Shown here piece by piece: positions 13,701-24,182 of a DNA stretch of 64,000 bases; position 1 is the stretch's first letter, and the number at the start of each line of letters is the position of its first letter. This DNA comes from Phoronis australis (lineage: Eukaryota > Phoronida > Phoronidae), in contig NMRA01000185.1 in the NCBI GenBank assembly GCA_002633005.1, positions 431,854 to 495,853 on the forward strand, read 5' to 3'. Below the pieces are notes generated by a model. That model was not told the DNA's origin. It saw only the letters and a program-made list of their open reading frames with translations, and made no database searches. The translations under genes and the position numbers were made by a program.

Positions 13701-15820
13701 GCATGACACACATAACTGGGCTGGTCACGAATCCTAGACGAAAACAAGCCAACATCGTGTTGTGCCTGCATAGTTGTGCCATACATACGTAGTTGTTGTC
13801 GTGGTGCATGGTCAACAATCTGCACTAACATCAATGGGGCTCATGATTACAGGACATCCTGTGAAACAAACAAGAGAAGGGCATCAAATTATTTATAGAA
13901 GATTTCGTGAGACGCATGAAATAGACAACATCTAGACTACACAAAGGGCACTGATGATGCGCTACATATCAGCCATGAAACTATTTGGCTATTATGCGTG
14001 AGGTGACTGTCCTTCGACACTAGTGCAGAATAGATAACTCACGCACCATCGTAGCATGGCCAAGTCATTCACCTGAGTGTCTATTTATAAATAAATATAT
14101 GCCTAAATTCACCCACTTATTTTTTTTCAAAAACATTATATCCAGGAAATATTGGATGCTGTATTTATCTTACAATTACAGATTATTTTTAGTAAGAATA
14201 AAAATGTCTTTCTTGTGTGTTACTAAATTTGTCTATACCCAAAAACAACATTTGTCAACAACTTCTAATTGACTTGCGCGATCACACCTTTACAGTTATA
14301 ACTAAAGACAAAACACATTCTGCCAAAACAGTGGCTATTAGCATGCTTATGTCTGGTTTCTAGCTGTGGCATTTAAATACACACAACAAAATCACAGTCC
14401 AGAAATAGTGCACGAGTTTCATCATAACTGAATTTAAAGTGGCAATAAACCCACGTTCTGTCCAAGACACAAAGTTTATGCAGACCACTTAGCACTGTAA
14501 CATTGGTCACAGCTTAATTATTTCTGACAGATTTCTCATAACAGAGTTTATACTAGATTAACTCCTAAATGATTATTAAAAAAAATATAGCCCAATCTAT
14601 TAGCACTGTTGGGCCACAGACCACATTGAACTCGGCTCTTGAGCGGTGCTACAGTCTCACATCTGAAACAAAACACCTAAAGCCAGTAGCAAATCAATGA
14701 CTATAACCTTATTCAAACAATTTATTTTTGTAGCCCATATGACAAGGAAATGGCTAGGGTCAAAACAAAATAGCCAAACATACATTGATATGAATAAAAA
14801 TAAAATCATAAATCATGAAACTGTCACGTGTCTCGTGTCATTGGCTTTCACCACATATGACATATTTAGTCACAAATATCTATCTTTCTTTAAGTCTACA
14901 TTTCAATAAAATGTATTTCCTACTCTTGTTGCATTGCCAGCACTCTAGTGACACGCATAGAGAGCTTAAAAATAATCACATTTTCGTGACAATGCACAAT
15001 ATAATAGATACACGTTTAGATCAACTTGTTTTTCTTTTCATAGTAAATAACCTTCGCATGCAAATATGGTTGCCATAATGTCTACCATAATGGCATTATA
15101 TTTTGAGCCCCAAACTGTCGCAAATGCAGCAAAAGAAATGCAGCTAACCTAAAAAACAAACTTTAATTTCCATTTTATCCGAAATAAGTGTAGGAGGAGA
15201 AATGTACCCAGTCTCGTCAGCTGCACAAAGGTCAACATTCATAAATAATCCTAATCCACACAATCTGGTTTACAAATCTGATCGAATTGGATTTAGAAAC
15301 CACACCAATTTACAAATAACTCAGGAAAGACATGAAAATAGATTGTACATTCATATGAAACCTGTGTACCAGTAAGGACACCATGTAAAAGTATAAGACC
15401 AACAGTTTTCTGATTGAAACACTGACATTTCCAAGAAAAGGAAAGAGAAACCAGTTTCAGGCCTCAGGTCCTGGGAAAACAAAAAGACTTTACTCTAGGA
15501 CAAAGACCTTAGTTTCTGTTAGCTTAATATGCACTAATCGTCTTCCTTTCGGAGGCAAACTTGACAGGACACTGTGCAGCTTGCATTTTCGGCCTAATTA
15601 CTTATCAAGTTTAATTCATGGAATGGACATTTCTATGCAGCTTGTATCTAAAGTGAAACTTCAATGTGAGCTGGCCAAAACCAAACAGATATTTCCGTTG
15701 CACTGGCAGTTGGTTCTCAAAATAATTGTCCAAAACCATTCAGTGAAAACAGTGCAGTTGAATAACAACAACAGAGGTGTACAAGTAACCAGAGAAAAAT
15801 GTGTGTGCAGTAGTTTCTGT
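10800..15820. other. Intronic or intergenic DNA without recognised features
   Basis: AT-rich sequence with short frames only. Segments at 11,949-12,200 and 12,673-13,014 are open on the minus strand (83 and 113 codons) but I found no matching pair of splice sites or family motif. A plus-strand ATGGAGGCTGTGTG followed by GTGAGT at about 12,050 could mimic a first exon, but has no partner. Confidence 0.4.
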
Positions 15821-15824
15821 TTAC

Positions 15825-15918
15825 CTTGGGATGTTGTTACAATGACACAGTTGTAAAAACGGCCCAGGTAAACAGACTGGGCAGAAATGGAGCAAGCCAA
15901 CAGTTGCTCAGGTGCGCC
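15825..15918 (-). CDS. Possible internal exon, unidentified protein
   Basis: On the minus strand a 94-nt segment lies between an acceptor-like CAATTCAAAG and a donor CAAG/GTAAAC. It is open in the frame beginning GAPEQLLACSISAQSVYLGR. A stronger pyrimidine-rich acceptor (CCATTTCTGCCCAG) lies inside it and would give a shorter exon. The frame does not join in phase with the candidate exon at 16,231-16,288, so either a further exon is missing or this one is not real. Not recognised. Confidence 0.25.
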
Positions 15919-16230
15919 CTTTGAATTGACCGACAACAACAAGCACTTTTTCGCAAAGCTGTTGTGGAGAGACAAAAATGTAATTCCACTGAGTTTGTTG
16001 CCCCCTATTGTCCACTGTCTGTCGGACTTCTATCCTGGGAACACATCAATGAAACCCTAAATTAATGCCATGACACATTGGAATCAAGCTCCATGGGAGA
16101 GCTAATGGATGACCCTTACGGTAGTTTTAAAAAAAATGGTCAATGACCTATCTTCTCAGTGAACTTTGAAGGGTACTACTGTACAGCTAACATTGCTATT
16201 TGCGCATTTTTCTTGGTTCATCCTGCTTAC

Positions 16231-16288
16231 CTAAAATGGTATATGGTAACATAAATGTCATGGTGCACAATTACTGCTTCAGATATTT
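16231..16288 (-). CDS. Candidate exon 6 of an unidentified minus-strand gene
   Basis: A 58-nt minus-strand segment is bounded by acceptor GATGTTTGACAG and a strong donor TTTTAG/GTAAGC. Only one frame is open: it needs two leading bases, reads ISEAVIVHHDIYVTIYHF and ends two bases into a codon. This start phase matches the end phase of the candidate exon at 21,576-21,748. The alternation of hydrophobic residues suggests beta-strands. The protein family is not recognised. A chance match is possible because the segment is short. Confidence 0.35.
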
Positions 16289-16352
16289 CTGTCAAACATC
16301 ACGCAAATGTCAAACAAATGTTAGACACCCTTTTTGACTCAGTTGTCGTACA

Positions 16353-16976
16353 ATGACTCAGTGCATTTATCCCCACCTACAGAACAATTGCCGGGCCACA
16401 TTCCAATGGCTTTCTAAACGCAGAATTCCCATTCAACCAGGCGTTTCGGTAGAAAAACAACCTATTCACAACGAGCTGAATCACAAAAGCATGGCTGGTG
16501 GACGCCTTAAGGCGCTGCCAAAATTAGAGGGTTCATGGCCTTTGCCGTCTAGAGTACTTGCACCAGTTATACAATATTTGTGGACAGGTTGGCCAAGTAG
16601 AAGGACAAATGTATCCAAAAGCAAATCTAAGAACAGGTGAATGAGGTTATCTAATTGGATACACATGCTTTTGCTTAGCCCAGCCCATGGGTGTTACTTA
16701 ATGTGGGGTCTTTTACTCTTTCAAATTTTGTTTACTCTAAGTTCGTTTGTGAAAATCCGAAATAGGAGCCACATAGTCTGGTTTGAGGAATGGTCCCAGG
16801 TAAAAGCTAAATTGGGATCAAGTCAAAACACACGGTGTATGACGTCTACGGATCACACTCTCAGATCAGAATTAATATGGGGCAGAAATCAAAGTGGGGC
16901 ACTCAGTTGTAATCATAGGAGACAAGACAATGAAGGTAAGGCAGATAAATCCAATGGTGGATCACGGATTTATTGA
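16353..16976 (+). pseudogene. 208-codon frame broken by a single TGA, unidentified
   Basis: From an ATG at 16,353 the plus frame is open for 95 codons, meets a TGA at 16,638-16,640, and continues in the same frame from an ATG at 16,641 for another 111 codons. Three stretches inside it also look like exons: acceptor CCCCACCTACAG with donor AACAG/GTGAAT; acceptor TTTACTCTAAG with donor CCCAG/GTAAAA; acceptor CACACTCTCAG with donor ATGAAG/GTAAGG. The implied introns (about 60-100 bp) would be unusually short for this window. No known domain is recognisable. The end runs into a GGTGGATCACGGATTTAT sequence resembling a hAT-type end. It may be a broken mobile-element gene or chance. Confidence 0.25.
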
Positions 16977-17171
16977 GGAGGGGATATAAAGGCAATATGC
17001 CCATTGTTGCTTTTTGGCCATGCACTGGTGCAGGGGGAAAGGGGTCTTGTGGCCACTTGCATATGAAACCTCAACAGTCCCAGAGACGAGATCAGTTATG
17101 TTGATTTGTGCAAACACTGATTTCTTTTCTTCTGCTATTTTATCAACTTTTTAGCTTTGATACATATCACG

Positions 17172-17316
17172 GGTAAACTTTTAAGATGAATTCTTCCGTC
17201 AGTGAAAACCTGCAGATGCTCCGTCATGCAAGGTCCCAAAGGAGAAAGTTATTACAGTGCTTGGACAGACCAACATTAAAAAAGAGGAAATTTTCCAGAT
17301 GTACCGTTCCACAAAT
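17172..17316 (+). CDS. Possible basic exon, unidentified
   Basis: A plus-strand frame beginning at an ATG near 17,186 reads MNSSVSENLQMLRHARSQRR and continues with a Lys/Arg-rich stretch (RPTLKKRKFSRC), ending at a donor-like AATAG/GTTTGT. The basic composition and helix-like start look protein-like, and it lies just downstream of the 16.35-16.98 kb plus-strand frame. There is no family match and the splice signals are mediocre. Confidence 0.2.
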
Positions 17317-17336
17317 AGGTTTGTTAGATAGAAATA

Positions 17337-17451
17337 TTATTTGTGTTGCAAGAAAAGAGGGAACTAGAAATCAACTGAGAAGAAAATGAAACTAAAAAAG
17401 AGGAAATCCTCAAAAACAGAAAAATTCCAAGCCCTGTTATTTGCATTGCAA
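17337..17451 (+). mobile_element. Partial copy of the GGGCTTGGAA MITE family
   Basis: The right end AATTCCAAGCCCTG (ending at 17,436) and the internal A/G-rich AAAAGAGG..AACTAGAAATC..AAAAGAGGAAATCCTC block match the full copy at 25,306-25,544 in the same orientation. The canonical left end CAGGGCTTGG is missing. The fragment is flanked by similar 15-bp direct repeats: TTATTTGTGTTGCAA at 17,337 and TTATTTGCATTGCAA at 17,437. This could be an imperfect target duplication. Confidence 0.6.
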
Positions 17452-17485
17452 TGAGAGTCCAATTTTCACATTTATTATTGGAAAA

Positions 17486-17569
17486 CACGGCAAGAGGGAA
17501 AGAGGTCACGGTAAGAGGGAAAGAGGTCACGGTAAGAGGGAAAGAGGTCATGGTAAGAGGGAAAGAGGT
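17486..17569. repeat. Minisatellite, 21-bp unit, 4 copies, in-frame
   Basis: Four 21-bp units (CACGGTAAGAGGGAAAGAGG plus T) start at 17,486, 17,507, 17,528 and 17,549. The period is a multiple of three, so a plus-strand frame (17,441-17,713, 90 codons) encodes a GKRERGH heptapeptide four times, and the minus strand encodes a SFPLTVT-type repeat. Each unit contains a CGGTAAGAG donor-like motif. Whether it is translated cannot be told from the sequence. Confidence 0.9.
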
Positions 17570-17956
17570 CACGACAAGGCCAAGAGTTGGAAAACATTAA
17601 CATTAGTAAGTAAACGAAGTCCAGAAATGCGAGTAGATTTAGGTAACAGTGGAGTCCCTATTTGCAACTGTTTTATGCAACAGTTAAATGGCCTCCTCAA
17701 ATATTACCAATGAAATTGGACTTTTTGTGAATCTCACATGGTACGCAAGGTTGACCTTGCTGTCCTAGGTTCAGATATCCCATTCTTGGAATAGAGGATT
17801 TAGACAGATGCCCTCCTGTACAGGGTGACATCGGACTCCACATTTCTGTCTCATTTTAGTCATTATATAATCTTATTATATTTACCTGGGTCCTTCATCA
17901 TGAATGGAGCACTGACTGGTGGGAATACATTAATTGTTGCTCTAAAATATTTCACT

Positions 17957-18078
17957 TTATTATTGTAATTATCATTATCAATATTATTATTACTATTACT
18001 ACTGCCACTGCCACTGCCACTACGACTACTGCTGCTGCTACTGCTGCTGCTACTGATACTGCTACTGTCATTACTTTA
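17957..18078. repeat. Interrupted trinucleotide microsatellite (ATT/ACT/GCT-rich)
   Basis: A run of ATT, ACT, CACTGC and GCT/ACT triplets makes up an impure trinucleotide repeat of about 120 bp. The following ~110 bp (to about 18,190) remain rich in ACT and ATT triplets. Confidence 0.85.
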
Positions 18079-18479
18079 CTAACACTAAAACTATCATTAC
18101 TATATATCTATGACTACTACCAGTATCATTACTATTAATTTTGCTATAAATATCAATACAGTTACTATTAGTATAACAATCGTTACTATTTAAAGGCAAT
18201 CGTTATAAAACTAGTAAAAATATTAGTACATCCCACAGTACAGTAGAGGGGATTTGCCCAGATATAATGGCAGGGAAGGTGTTCACATGCATTTTATACC
18301 AGTGGTTGTATCCTCCTGTCCGCATTACATGGAATTTGTAGGTGGTGCTGAACGCTTGTCTACCAAAGACCGGGCTGCCGTGTGGAGGGTTAGTGAACTT
18401 CAATATGCCACGGCTATTTCAAAAATCAGCTTTTGATCTCTACCATCAAAGGGTTGTATGAAATTGACTGGAAACAGCC

Positions 18480-18640
18480 CAATTTTTGACAGGTTGGCAT
18501 ACCTCAACAAAACTGATGGCTTTTTGAAAGTCACTGTACTTGCTGACGTAGTGGATGACATGTTTAGACTCAGAGGGAAATCATTTTATAATGGTGTCGA
18601 TAGGTTTGAAACGTCATACCTTTGTGTCTTTGAGTAACCT
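18480..18640 (+). pseudogene. Possible transposase remnant, very weak
   Basis: A plus-strand stretch near 18,493 reads LAYLNKTDGFLKVTVLADVV and then DDMFRLRGKSFYNGV before a stop. The pattern of hydrophobics followed by RLRGK faintly resembles the conserved LADIF..LN.L.LQGK region of hAT-type transposase-derived proteins. There is no initiation codon, the frame is broken on both sides and I cannot exclude chance. Confidence 0.15.
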
Positions 18641-19855
18641 GCGACAGTTTAGGTGTCGGGTAAACAGGAAATACCCCATCCAGAAGATTGTTTGTGGACG
18701 CACACAGATACAAAAATTTTCAGTCTCATGCTTAACTAATGTTTATACTACTCTGACAGTTATCTAAACATGTACCTGAAACTTGTATTGCTTAAATGGG
18801 AGACTTTATGCCTTTGTTTTCTGACTACAGAATTTTCATAAAACAATATTCATAAGTTGTATTTCAAATTGTTGAGAATTTCCTACTGCGCACATGCGTG
18901 TAGGAATTATGTTCCCTGAGCTCGGTCTCAGTAGTGAACGAATGTAAAGGAATGAATGTGAACCTGGATATAATGCAAAAGCGATTTCTGGGGTTGTGCT
19001 AAAAACTATGTCCATGTTCTCAAATTCCTGAAAATTAGGTGCGAAACACGGACAGCACTCTTACCCTTTTTAGTAACTTAATTCTAAACTTACTAAATCT
19101 ACCATTACTATAGCAACTAAAATCAGCAAGGGGCTTTGGTCGATCCTAAACTGCACTCTAACATTTAAAAATGTATTTGCATGCTCCTAACTATGCTAAT
19201 GTATAGCAGAAACTAAACGACAATGCTATTTGAACATTATCGAGGCTAGACAAAGTGCTGCTGTATTCATTGAAAACTTATAAATGTCAAAACAAAAAAT
19301 TTGCAAATAGGTGACCTTTGCACTAATGACGTACCTTGTGGGGGGCTCACATTGCCCGCATCATACAGTGTTATTCCCCAACATCACCTCGCGATACATA
19401 CTGGACACTACTGAACACAGTTGAGTGATTTACAGCAGATCATTTTCAACACAAAACTCCTTCTTGAAAACATTTGACAATTTTCAACTTAATTCATATT
19501 CACATCATCGTTATATTTTGTGTTTCTAACAAATTGACCAAGCAACCACAGAGATAACGATAGTGAGCAAGTCACACTTTAATGGTAGCCGTGGCGACAA
19601 CATAAGTGACAGTAAGTTCATTAAAGGTTCCCTCCTGCCTTTTACCTGCAATATTATTCATCTAGACCACTTACACCTACTGTAAATACAACTCTCGTGC
19701 CAAACAATGTGCAGTTTAGAATTTTTTTTATTTACCAAATACAGCTAAGTATATTACAAGTAAATATTTCTCTAGTCAATTTCCCTTTTGTTTGAATATG
19801 TTATGTGATTGCACATTGTATTTCATTTAATTTATTCAACAGATTACATTTTGAC
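18640..19855. other. No recognisable feature
   Basis: AT-rich intergenic or intronic DNA between the microsatellite region and the pearl-like element. No gene, repeat or strong splice-flanked frame was seen. Confidence 0.45.
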
Positions 19856-19860
19856 ATGCA

Positions 19861-20721
19861 TTATCAACAAGAGCAACGCGGAGCGTTGAAATGCGCCACG
19901 AATGCATTGCAAATGGTGTGCTTTTAGGGCTCGAAAGCAGTAAAAATGGCCACTAGGTGGCAAAAACTAGGTCGAATCCTCCTGAAAACGGAGAGATAGT
20001 GTCACCTCATTAACAGATGCCTATACGCCAAATTTTATGAAAATATGTTGAGGACCTTTGAACATACAGAGGTAAACATAAAAACAATTAAACTGCCACT
20101 AGGTGGCACACCAGTAGTCAGATCCATCTGAAAGTCATCGTCCCCCGTTGTTTAACATCATATAAATAGACTTACTAAATTTAATAAAGATCCTATGAAC
20201 GGTTTAGGAGATACAGCCACAGGTGCTAAAAAACAAAACTGTCACTAGGAGGCGCCACAGTAGTCAAAGTCGGAAAATCAAACGGTCAGCCGTTTGCTTT
20301 ATAATAAGAACATACATGCCAATTTTCACAATCATCCTTTGAGCAGTTTGGCTGGTAGAGGGGTGGACGCAAACAGTAAAAATGGCCACAAGGTGGCCAC
20401 ATCAAATTCATCTGAGAACGGGAGGATAGCATCATCTCACTGATAGGTGCCAATATACCAAATTTTATGAAAATCCGTTCAGGACTTTTGAAGATACAGA
20501 GGTAAACGTAAAAAACTAAAATTGCCACTAGGGGGCACATCGGTAGTCGGATCTGTCCGAAGGTTCGCTCATGCCATCCCATCCACAAAAAACACATGTG
20601 CAAAATTTCATGAACATACGTCAAGACATTTTGGAGATAGAGCAGCGGACGTCGGACGGACCGATGCCGGACGGACGGAATTGATGGCAAAATGCGTCCA
20701 CATATAAATATGTGGGCGCAT
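19861..20721 (+). mobile_element. Pearl/Helentron-like non-autonomous element with five ~145-bp monomers
   Basis: The left part carries a small hairpin (CAACGC-GGA-GCGTTG, 19,874-19,888). Then come five tandem monomers, marked by the block G[CT]CAC[TA]AGG[TGA]GGC at 19,949, 20,095, 20,241, 20,385 and 20,524 (spacing 146, 146, 144, 139). Monomers share GTAGTCNGATC.ATCTGA, CCAAATTTTATGAAAAT and TTTTGAAGATACAGAGGTAA blocks. The right part has an ACGG-rich tract (20,647-20,680) and a terminal hairpin (20,692-20,721, arms ATGCGTCCACATAT and ATGTGGGCGCAT). Hairpin ends, monomers near 150 bp and an ACGG microsatellite are the hallmarks of pearl elements described in bivalves and sea urchin, considered relatives of non-autonomous Helentrons. 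No transposase or helicase is encoded. Outer boundaries are approximate. Confidence 0.75.
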
Positions 20722-20739
20722 AAAAATTATAATTTCAAT

Positions 20740-21570
20740 ATATAGACTTAAAAACACCAAAATTGTGCTTTGCCTCAAAACACCAAAGTTTGCCTTCAGT
20801 TGTATAATTTCACACAATAGTTTTATTCTTTAATTGTAATACTTCTAGGTTTATAATTGAGTTTCAGTTATAAATTTAACTATCTAAATTATACACACAC
20901 ATTAATTTTTCAATAAATTGTCTTGATAGTCTTTGATGTACTGAATGAATGTTTTCTCTCACTCCCTCCCTCCTGCTCCATGGTCAAAATTAAACTAAAT
21001 TTCAAATTATGTTTCAATTCTACAAAAGTTGAGAAATTCATTACAAAACTAAGTTCGAGTATTTCCTTGTTGCTCTATGTCCCCACTGACTGTTTTCCTG
21101 AAACTGACTACTGCTTTATAGGTGAGTTGGGAGGGGGGGGACTTAGGCAATCTGGGCCTCTACTTTTAAGCCACCAATTAAAATACAATACTTAATTATT
21201 TAATACTTATTTAGTTTTCAATTGTGCATTCTGAAGTCAATAATTGCTGTTAAAATCGATAATTATATTTTAAATGGAATTGAAGGCATTTCTTACTCAA
21301 TGATGAAAACTGTAGTACTGAAATATATGACATTGACTAATGTCACACTCCTTTAATACAGGACCCTGATGGCCAGTGATAAGGCATCATCCAGACAAGG
21401 CCCCTGGGAGGCTACAATAATAACACTAATAACCGCTATTGTATGAAATCACATAATCTCTACAAGTTATGCAATATCTTGTCTGGAAGTGTCTGCCCAC
21501 AGCATTGACCAATCCGGTCACCAGAAAAACATCAGACAGATAAACAACAATTACCAAGTCATGACTACTT
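20740..21570. other. No recognisable feature
   Basis: AT-rich DNA. It contains a G-run near 21,131-21,140 but no supported gene or repeat. Confidence 0.4.
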
Positions 21571-21575
21571 ATCAC

Positions 21576-21748
21576 CTTCAGCCATCAGAGCTTGAGTAAC
21601 TGCAATAAATGAATGTTTCACAGTTGTCCATGGAGACAGATTTGCATAACTGTCAGACAGAATACCAAGACATTGTATTGGCAAGAGCACCGGGTTAACT
21701 CCTCTTATGCAAGCCGGATCAGAGCAGACATCAAACACAGGAGGTGTT
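21576..21748 (-). CDS. Candidate exon 5 of an unidentified minus-strand gene
   Basis: This is among the best coding candidates in the window. A 173-nt minus-strand segment has a strong acceptor (TCATTTTTATTCAG) and a good donor (CTGAAG/GTGATA). One frame is open throughout: TPPVFDVCSDPACIRGVNPV, then LLPIQCLGILSDSYANLSPW, then TTVKHSFIAVTQALMAE. It requires one leading base and leaves one trailing base. The preceding candidate (25,784-25,869) ends two bases into a codon, so the junction is in phase and gives a Leu codon. Composition looks like a globular, helical protein segment. I do not recognise the family. Confidence 0.5.
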
Positions 21749-22099
21749 CTGAATAAAAATGACATGTTTATATCAAATTGTCAAAATATGCAAAACATCA
21801 GAATAATGCGTCAAGCTACATCAAAATCATGGATCTATAATCACGACATGTCTAAAAATGACAAAAATGATAACAGCATAACGCTCAGGGCAGACATGGG
21901 ATGCACCAAACTTTCCGTCATAGAGCAGTTGATGGGGACCAACGCACCAACTCCCCCATCAAAAGTGTGTGCTACTTTTCACCAAAAGTCCCAGGTGGGT
22001 ATGGTTCTGGAGAAAATTCCCCATAATTCCTCTGAAATAATGTTTAAGAGGGTAATACCTTTTTTGAGAGCAACGTACCATCCTTAGTGACTGTCCCGT

Positions 22100-23225
22100 T
22101 TGTTGAAGGGTTGTACCGTGTCCTGTCACACCATCAAATTGTCTTGCTTTTTGACACACAATAAAATTACCATTTATTAGTTTGTCTTTCCAGACAAAGT
22201 AGCACTATTTTCCAGTTCGAAAAAACACTATTGGGCATTTTCAGGAGTTGCAACGAACATTTTACCCTTAGGTTGTGGCAAAGCACCACATGTCCTGCTG
22301 TAAAACTGGGCATCCCGGTTTTTCGATGTTGGCAACTACCTAAGTTTCAATTGTCTACGATGAGTCAGCACTTACAATGTGTAACTAACGTAGATTATAC
22401 TACAGACCAAATGAAGTTCCTCGATTGGCTTCATTCACTGCTGCAAACGTGATTTTTCCTAGACTGAAGCTGGCAAATTTGATTTGTGGAACTGCAATAA
22501 TAAACAGAAATCTTTAAGATACGAAACAGCAACAACAAGTTGTTGTTGACAAGGAAAACTGCATCCAACGTTAATAACTCATTAAGATAATTGTGGAAAA
22601 TCAACGTTTTCTTATATTGTTGTTTCCTATAACAAAAAGACAGACAGTTCCATCAACAACACAATTCATTGACCAAACACACCATATATTCTCCTTTATT
22701 CTTACCTGTTTAGATGAATAGAATGAGAAACGTTTGTAAATTACAGAATGTGTGTTTTTTACTATTCACTTTTCTAAGCTCATGAAAAGTGTCAAGCATT
22801 CATGGCAGCCATTTTGTTGGTGCACCAACCAAAATTTCAAAAAAAAAATGAAATTTCTATATTAAGCGTCTCTGTTTTTTAAAAAACGTGTCACATTGAA
22901 AGAGCATTATTTGGGAATATGTTTTGACTAGACACTTTGTTGAAATCCCTTCATGACGTTTTATAGTATAAGGATGGGGGGAGTTAATCTTTAAGTAAAC
23001 AACATGTATAAATGTCTACACTTGTTATAGAGCACACACATTAGCAGCCACCAGTATGCAAGATTTCGTTTGTATTCTTTTGCATAAAAGACAATCCTAA
23101 CATCTATACTGACAACAGTGGACATTTGTATTACGATAGAGTTCATGAAGTATAGAACATTCTACGGACAAGAAGTATTTTTGGTGAATTATTTAGCAAT
23201 ATTGACAGAAATTTCTTGGAACATG
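22100..23225. other. No recognisable feature
   Basis: AT-rich intronic or intergenic DNA. Frames of up to 73 codons occur but lack splice support or motifs. Confidence 0.4.
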
Positions 23226-23231
23226 TCTCAC

Positions 23232-23286
23232 CTGCACTGACAACCATCAATGCATAATGAGTATCTGTCCGGCAGTTACTATTGTA
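23232..23286 (-). CDS. Possible short exon, not in phase with neighbours
   Basis: A 55-nt minus-strand segment has acceptor TGAAAAATGCCCAG and an excellent donor GTGCAG/GTGAGA. The phase-0 frame reads YNSNCRTDTHYALMVVSA. The phase does not fit between the candidate exons at 25,784 and 21,748, so it would have to be alternative or belong elsewhere. Low confidence despite good splice signals. Confidence 0.2.
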
Positions 23287-23918
23287 CTGGGCATTTTTCA
23301 GATGCCAGTGCAAAGACTAAACAAAGATCTCTTGCACTCTCTGTGACTCAAATAAACCTCCACATGGCAGTGATGACACCATGGCCAACAGTACGGATGG
23401 GACTGGCATTTTAGTGCTACTCCAAATAGCCTATGCTAATGCGTCACAGATGTGAACAAAGCTACCTAAATAGCCATTTCAAATCAAAATATTGAGAATT
23501 CCTTTCATTCCAGTCAAGTGCAAGGCTATCAGTTTCTCCAGCAACCGATAAACATAAAGCACTACCAGTCTGGACAAAAGCTGAAAAAAAACCCATGCCA
23601 TCTACACCTGAGGCCTGTTCAATACTGTTCTAGTCTCTGGAAAAACTCTATAACAGCAAATTTTTTGTTGCATTGAGTCATGAAAAAATAGAAAATTTTG
23701 ACAGCGAATAACCATGATTTATAATTCACGCACAGTTTTCCAATCAAACATATTTCGCAAGAGTAACGGTATATATACTTACTTTTGTAAGCCAAAACTA
23801 GTGTGTTATCTTACTTCGGTCTGGTCAGATTACCTCCACATGTAACCAGATGCAGTATTACCAAATGGGGAACAAACATCTTGTAACATCAGGCATTGAA
23901 AGCAATGCCATAATTGTT

Positions 23919-24068
23919 CAGGGACAATCCAGAATTTTTTAAAGGAGGGGGGGGGGTTCATTTTAAAAAGGGGGTCTAAATCAACAATTTGAAAATTCTA
24001 GATTTGAAATCATTAAAATCAAAGGAAAAGGGGGTCCGGACACCCTTGAACCCCCCTGGACCCGCCAA
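23919..24068 (-). mobile_element. hAT-like MITE with GGCGGATCCAGG-type ends
   Basis: Read on the minus strand, the right end begins GGCGGGTCCAGGGGGG and the other end finishes AAAAAATTCTGGATTGTCCC. The interior contains TTTTCAAATTGTTGATTT flanked by GGGGGTCC/GACCCCC blocks. The copy at 54,319-54,477 has the same order of blocks in the opposite orientation. G-rich ends around a GGCGGATC motif are common among hAT-type MITEs of invertebrates and fish. No open frame is present. Confidence 0.6.
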
Positions 24069-24182
24069 TTATTGTAGCTGAAAAATTCTTTTCAATGCCA
24101 TTTTTGTACATTGCCGAACTATTTTGGAGCAGACTCACAAAATGTAGTCGATCTACGTGTGCTGACTCATGGACAAGACAAC

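Noticed and set aside
20286-20690. 134-codon minus-strand open frame
   Set aside because: Lies entirely inside the tandem monomers of the pearl-like element; the frame is a by-product of the repeat, with no conserved domain.
21707-22087. 126-codon plus-strand frame
   Set aside because: Starts on the opposite strand of the stronger minus-strand exon candidate and has low-complexity, unbiased composition with no motif.
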